This document shows positions 61,756-64,000 of a DNA stretch of 64,000 bases, piece by piece. Where the stretch lies: positions 90,084,061-90,148,060 of the forward strand of contig NC_065921.1 in NCBI RefSeq assembly GCF_024586455.1, given 5' to 3'. A model generated the notes under the pieces. That model saw only the letters and a program-made list of their open reading frames with translations, made no database searches and had not been told where the DNA came from. Position numbers and translations under genes: made by a program. Source of the stretch: Bactrocera neohumeralis. Its lineage: Eukaryota; Arthropoda; Insecta; Diptera; Tephritidae. The number at the start of each line of letters is the position of its first letter. Positions within the stretch are counted from its first letter, which is position 1.

Positions 61756-64000
61756 CATATGTATATGCAAGTCGTTGCGCCCCAGAACTGTATTTGCATG
61801 TTTACATGTTGGCTAAATTACAAATTAGTTGCAAGCATTTACTTACATATGGATATATTATAGTCATAAATTCCATAAGTCCGCATAAATTGGAAAATTG
61901 CAAGTGAAATTTGCAAGGTACTCGAGCGTTGCAAGTAATTTACGGCTCTAATTGGCGTTGCACTTGCAGCAATATGCAACATGCACACACATATATATGT
62001 ATATATATGTACATATGTATATATAAATATTGCAGTTGAAAGATATTGTATAAATAAAATCGCAGTTTTGGTCTTCTGCACACAAATCATGCGTTGATTG
62101 GCGTTTGCTGATTGAAACTTAATTGCGCAAAATTGAGCGATATTTAAGGCGTTGCGCTACCAACACGAGCAGATCAAGGTTATGCGAGACACATCTGTGT
62201 GGATGCAAACACTCGCCTCTATGCACGTATTGGGGCTGCGAACTTCTCGCTCAAGCAACTAAAAAGCGACTGGAAAACGATTAAATAAAAAATATAAAAC
62301 ATAAATTTTTGTAAAACTTAAGCGTTTATAAAACATCGCGAATAAAAGTGTCCGCCAGAGCGCAGATAAAAATTGTATGCTTTAATATCTTGTGTGTCAT
62401 GTGTTATGGTTTTCAGGGCAATGGCTGCGAGTGTGCTGAAGATTGCATCTGTCCCCGGTGTGGATGAGACGAGCACAACACAGCGCGCACATATTGAGGC
62501 CATGACTCACGGGGATTCGATACGGTGTTCGAATGTAGAATGCAATAAGAAGAAGGAAGTAAGTAAATGAAAATAAGAAATCAAGTTCTCGGTGGACACG
62601 TACGAGTATAAGAAAGCGATTAGAACAATAAATATGTGAGGAAAAACAAGCGGGCATTCAACTATGGCAGGAGCCTAACTGGTCAATAAACTTTAACTGC
62701 AAGTCCAAAATAGAACAAATATCCTCAGCATTGTAATACTTAGTTTTTAGAAAGAGTAAGTAACATATAGATCATCACTGCAATTCGATTGTATGTCATG
62801 CAAATGATTTTCCAACACACAAACGCCAGCCGTTAGAAGCTAATTCGAGCGTTTGTAATTTTGCTATAAGCGTCCCTCCTAGTTTAAAGGAACCATATAT
62901 TCGAGTAGAATCAATTTAGAGTACCATGCATACGAATATCACTTGCAGTAATTGGCCATCGGCACTCTTACGTACATATATCCAGCGTTGGCTGTTGTTG
63001 GCCAATTACTAATTAAATTCGCTTTGACCGAATTATGACGCGACGGCTGCGGATGAAAATGCTGATTATGTTGAGCTTGTTGTTGCTGCATTTGCTGTTG
63101 TTGTTGTTGTCTATATTCATGCAATTGTTGCAGTGCGCCGATCTCATAGCCGTCATAATCATCATCGGCGTTGTCCTCAACCCCCGCTGACCTGTCGCTC
63201 CTCACACAAATGGACGGCATCGAGTGCGTGTGTTGCAACTTGCGTGCATTGTTGAACGACAGCGTGGAAGAGCGATGCGACGTGGACGAGGGCGGTGACG
63301 AACCCAACCGTCTAGCATTGATCGCAGCTTCCACAATGGGCAATGAACCAAAGCCAGCAATTCTGCCGTCGCTGTCCATCATAAAATCGTTATCTTTATC
63401 CAAATCGTGTCCATCAATGCCACCAGCTGCTAAGTATGAACGCGGTGCCGGATGATGGGCATTGTAGTTGTAGTCTAGCGAACGCGCACCGCCACCGCCC
63501 TCATTTGCATTGTTGACAATTTGCGGTGCCTCATAAATGGGCGATGCTGCTGTTGCTGTTGTTGCAGCCATAGGCAAGTGCAATACTAGTTTATGATGCT
63601 CATAGAATGTGGTTGTTGCTGCGGCCGCGGCAGTTGCAGAGGCCGACGCTGAATTGGATTGGTGTAGCAATTGGTGCTGCTGATGGCGGTGGAAGTGCGG
63701 GTGTCGATGATCGAGCATATTAAGCTGTTGCAGCTCCTGTATCGAGTAGTAGTAATGGGAATCGTCTGGCTGATAAAGACGCGCGATGGCGGGATTGCTC
63801 GCGGACAGTGACGATGCTGAGGAGGGCGTGCGTGAGGGTGGTGGCGGGAAAAATGATTCATCTGCATTACTGGCCGCTGTGGCATTGGCTGCTGACTGAG
63901 CTACTTCGGAAGTAGACTTTCTGTGTTTTCTGCGCATTGTTGCTGTGTTCACATCAATATCAGCTGGATTTTGTTGGTCCTGTTGTTGTGCGGGACCACT
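56480..64000 (-). CDS. ena: enabled (Ena/VASP actin regulator), 3' end complete, 5' end outside window
   Basis: Exons read on the minus strand: N-terminal exon from beyond 64000 to about 62976, EVH1 59610-59931 (or 59934), 59281-59537, 58325-58553, 57251-57895, 57037-57195, 56783-56971, 56586-56706 and 56480-56508 with stop TAA. From EVH1 onward the phases agree and give about 650 residues. EVH1 binds FPPPP-type ligands, the central Gln/Pro region binds profilin and SH3 partners, and EVH2 binds G-actin and F-actin and forms tetramers. The protein speeds filament elongation at lamellipodia and filopodia and in axon guidance. Identity is supported by near-exact agreement with my recollection of Drosophila Ena in EVH1 and in the EDMGYRTMTSEDAAILRQ segment. 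Confidence 0.95.
57251..57895 (-). CDS. ena: ena polyproline exon with G-actin-binding start of EVH2
   Basis: 215 codons. It begins YQPSHFMLSNSNPNLNLHQY after a TCATCACAG acceptor. Three polyproline blocks follow (APPPPPPPPFGGIG, APPPPPAAAAAPPPPPPPPA and PPAPMPPP), the sites that recruit profilin-actin and SH3/WW proteins. It ends ADLMGSLAAQLQQAKLKKNK, the G-actin-binding (WH2-like) motif of EVH2, before GTAATT. The GC-rich repeats produce long spurious frames on the plus strand. Confidence 0.95.
58325..59537 (-). CDS. ena: ena linker exons (59281-59537 and 58325-58553)
   Basis: The first exon reads VLSGRLANNPVMGG, GNGFEEDMGYRTMTSEDAAI, LRQQQQITGQITPSAQTPTS and NNIPQSPPTPQGHHRTS. The second reads APAAPQPQQMTIPQQQPQPP and ends NAGYPPQSQ before GTATGT. 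Gln/Pro-rich and probably disordered, it includes PPxP sites for SH3/WW partners. A Gly/Met-rich insert (PVMGGAMGMGG) seems longer than in Drosophila as I recall it. The exon junction falls inside a Ser codon (AG, then C). Confidence 0.92.
59610..59934 (-). CDS. ena: ena EVH1-domain exon
   Basis: Reads SEQSIIGARASVMVYDDNLK, RWLPSGTSAGLSKVQIYHHQ, QNNTFRIVGRKLQDHEVVIN, CSILKGLKYNQATPTFHQWR, DSKFVYGLNFSSQHDAEAFA and RAMVHALD before the donor GTGAGT. The aromatic residues that hold polyproline ligands in EVH1 are present (Tyr in VMVYDD, Trp in KRWLPSG, Phe in YGLNF). The acceptor is TTTCAGCAG, a tandem NAGNAG, so the exon starts at 59934 or 59931 and includes or omits one Ser. Confidence 0.97.
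59938..62971 (-). other. ena: Intron between the ena N-terminal exon and EVH1 exon
   Basis: About 3 kb without a convincing exon. It contains TACATA/TATGTA tracts near 60430-60470, 61724-61760 and 61990-62020. A short-isoform first exon (Met-Thr then phase 2) would be expected somewhere upstream of EVH1, but no ATGAC followed by a donor was found here. Confidence 0.5.
61724..61753. repeat. (CATA)n microsatellite in ena intron
   Basis: Uninterrupted CATA tetranucleotides followed by ATACATATGTATATG. Confidence 0.9.
62972..64000 (-). CDS. ena: ena long-isoform N-terminal exon (runs off right edge)
   Basis: Open on the minus strand from the window edge to a stop at 62939. It holds HYYYSIQELQQLNMLDHRHP, then TFYEHHKLVLHLPM and SPIYEAPQIVN. 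These resemble the N-terminal extension of long Drosophila Ena isoforms as I recall it (YYSIEELQELDLLDYRHP, LVLQLP, PIYEAPQ). It also has Ala, His and Gln repeats (RQQQQQQMQQQQAQHNQ). Two overlapping donors exist: GTACGT after 62976, which has the phase needed by the EVH1 acceptor, and GTAAGA after 62972, which does not. The start codon is outside the window or is the Met at about 63937. Confidence 0.8.

Noticed and set aside
63171..63455. 94-residue plus-strand frame
   Set aside because: It lies antisense to the ena N-terminal exon, whose minus-strand frame is far longer and has recognisable Ena segments.

Overview
The window is nuclear DNA from a higher fly, most likely a tephritid fruit fly. 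The evidence is dipteran-type genes split by short introns with GT/AG borders, AT-rich introns, very many TACATA/TATGTA microsatellites, and degraded mariner and LINE copies. The species call is an inference. All three recognisable protein-coding genes are on the minus strand. I found no rRNA, convincing tRNA, CRISPR array or bacterial-type operon.

Region 1-21.2 kb has no recognisable host exon. It appears to be the very long first coding intron of the MAP4K gene happyhour (hppy): its first coding exon (21233-21355) stops just after the glycine-rich loop of the kinase and no later kinase exon lies to its left in the window. The intron holds two internally deleted mariner copies of one family (1 to about 510, and 11149-11935), fragments of a LINE (about 13716-13796 and 15845-16262), a CGGATTTTTATCCGG-type dispersed repeat (about 16390) and a perfect 27-bp hairpin (5235-5298).

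Region 24.2-34.1 kb is a complete gene that I assembled into 14 coding exons with matching phases (921 codons plus stop). It encodes an N-terminal membrane anchor, an SMP lipid-transfer domain, a C2 domain, a basic Ser-rich linker and a C-terminal C1 zinc finger. It is a C2CD2/C2CD2L (TMEM24)-like ER-plasma membrane contact-site protein. Region 35.3 to about 53 kb is gene-poor, with simple repeats, a reverse-transcriptase relic (about 37.8-38.2 kb), a 94-bp MITE (43977-44070) and its likely parent mariner type (48932-49422).

Region 56.5-64 kb is enabled (ena), the fly Ena/VASP actin regulator: an EVH1 exon, Gln/Pro-rich exons, a profilin-binding polyproline exon and the EVH2 G-actin, F-actin and coiled-coil exons, plus a long upstream N-terminal exon that runs off the right edge.

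The three host genes act in kinase signalling (hppy), lipid exchange at membrane contacts (TMEM24-like) and actin filament elongation (ena). Nothing in the window suggests that they form one pathway. I did not find a clearly novel biological system. The most notable points are the SMP-C2-C1 architecture with a possible C1-less ending, the paired splice choices in ena, the MITE/parent relationship and the perfect hairpin.
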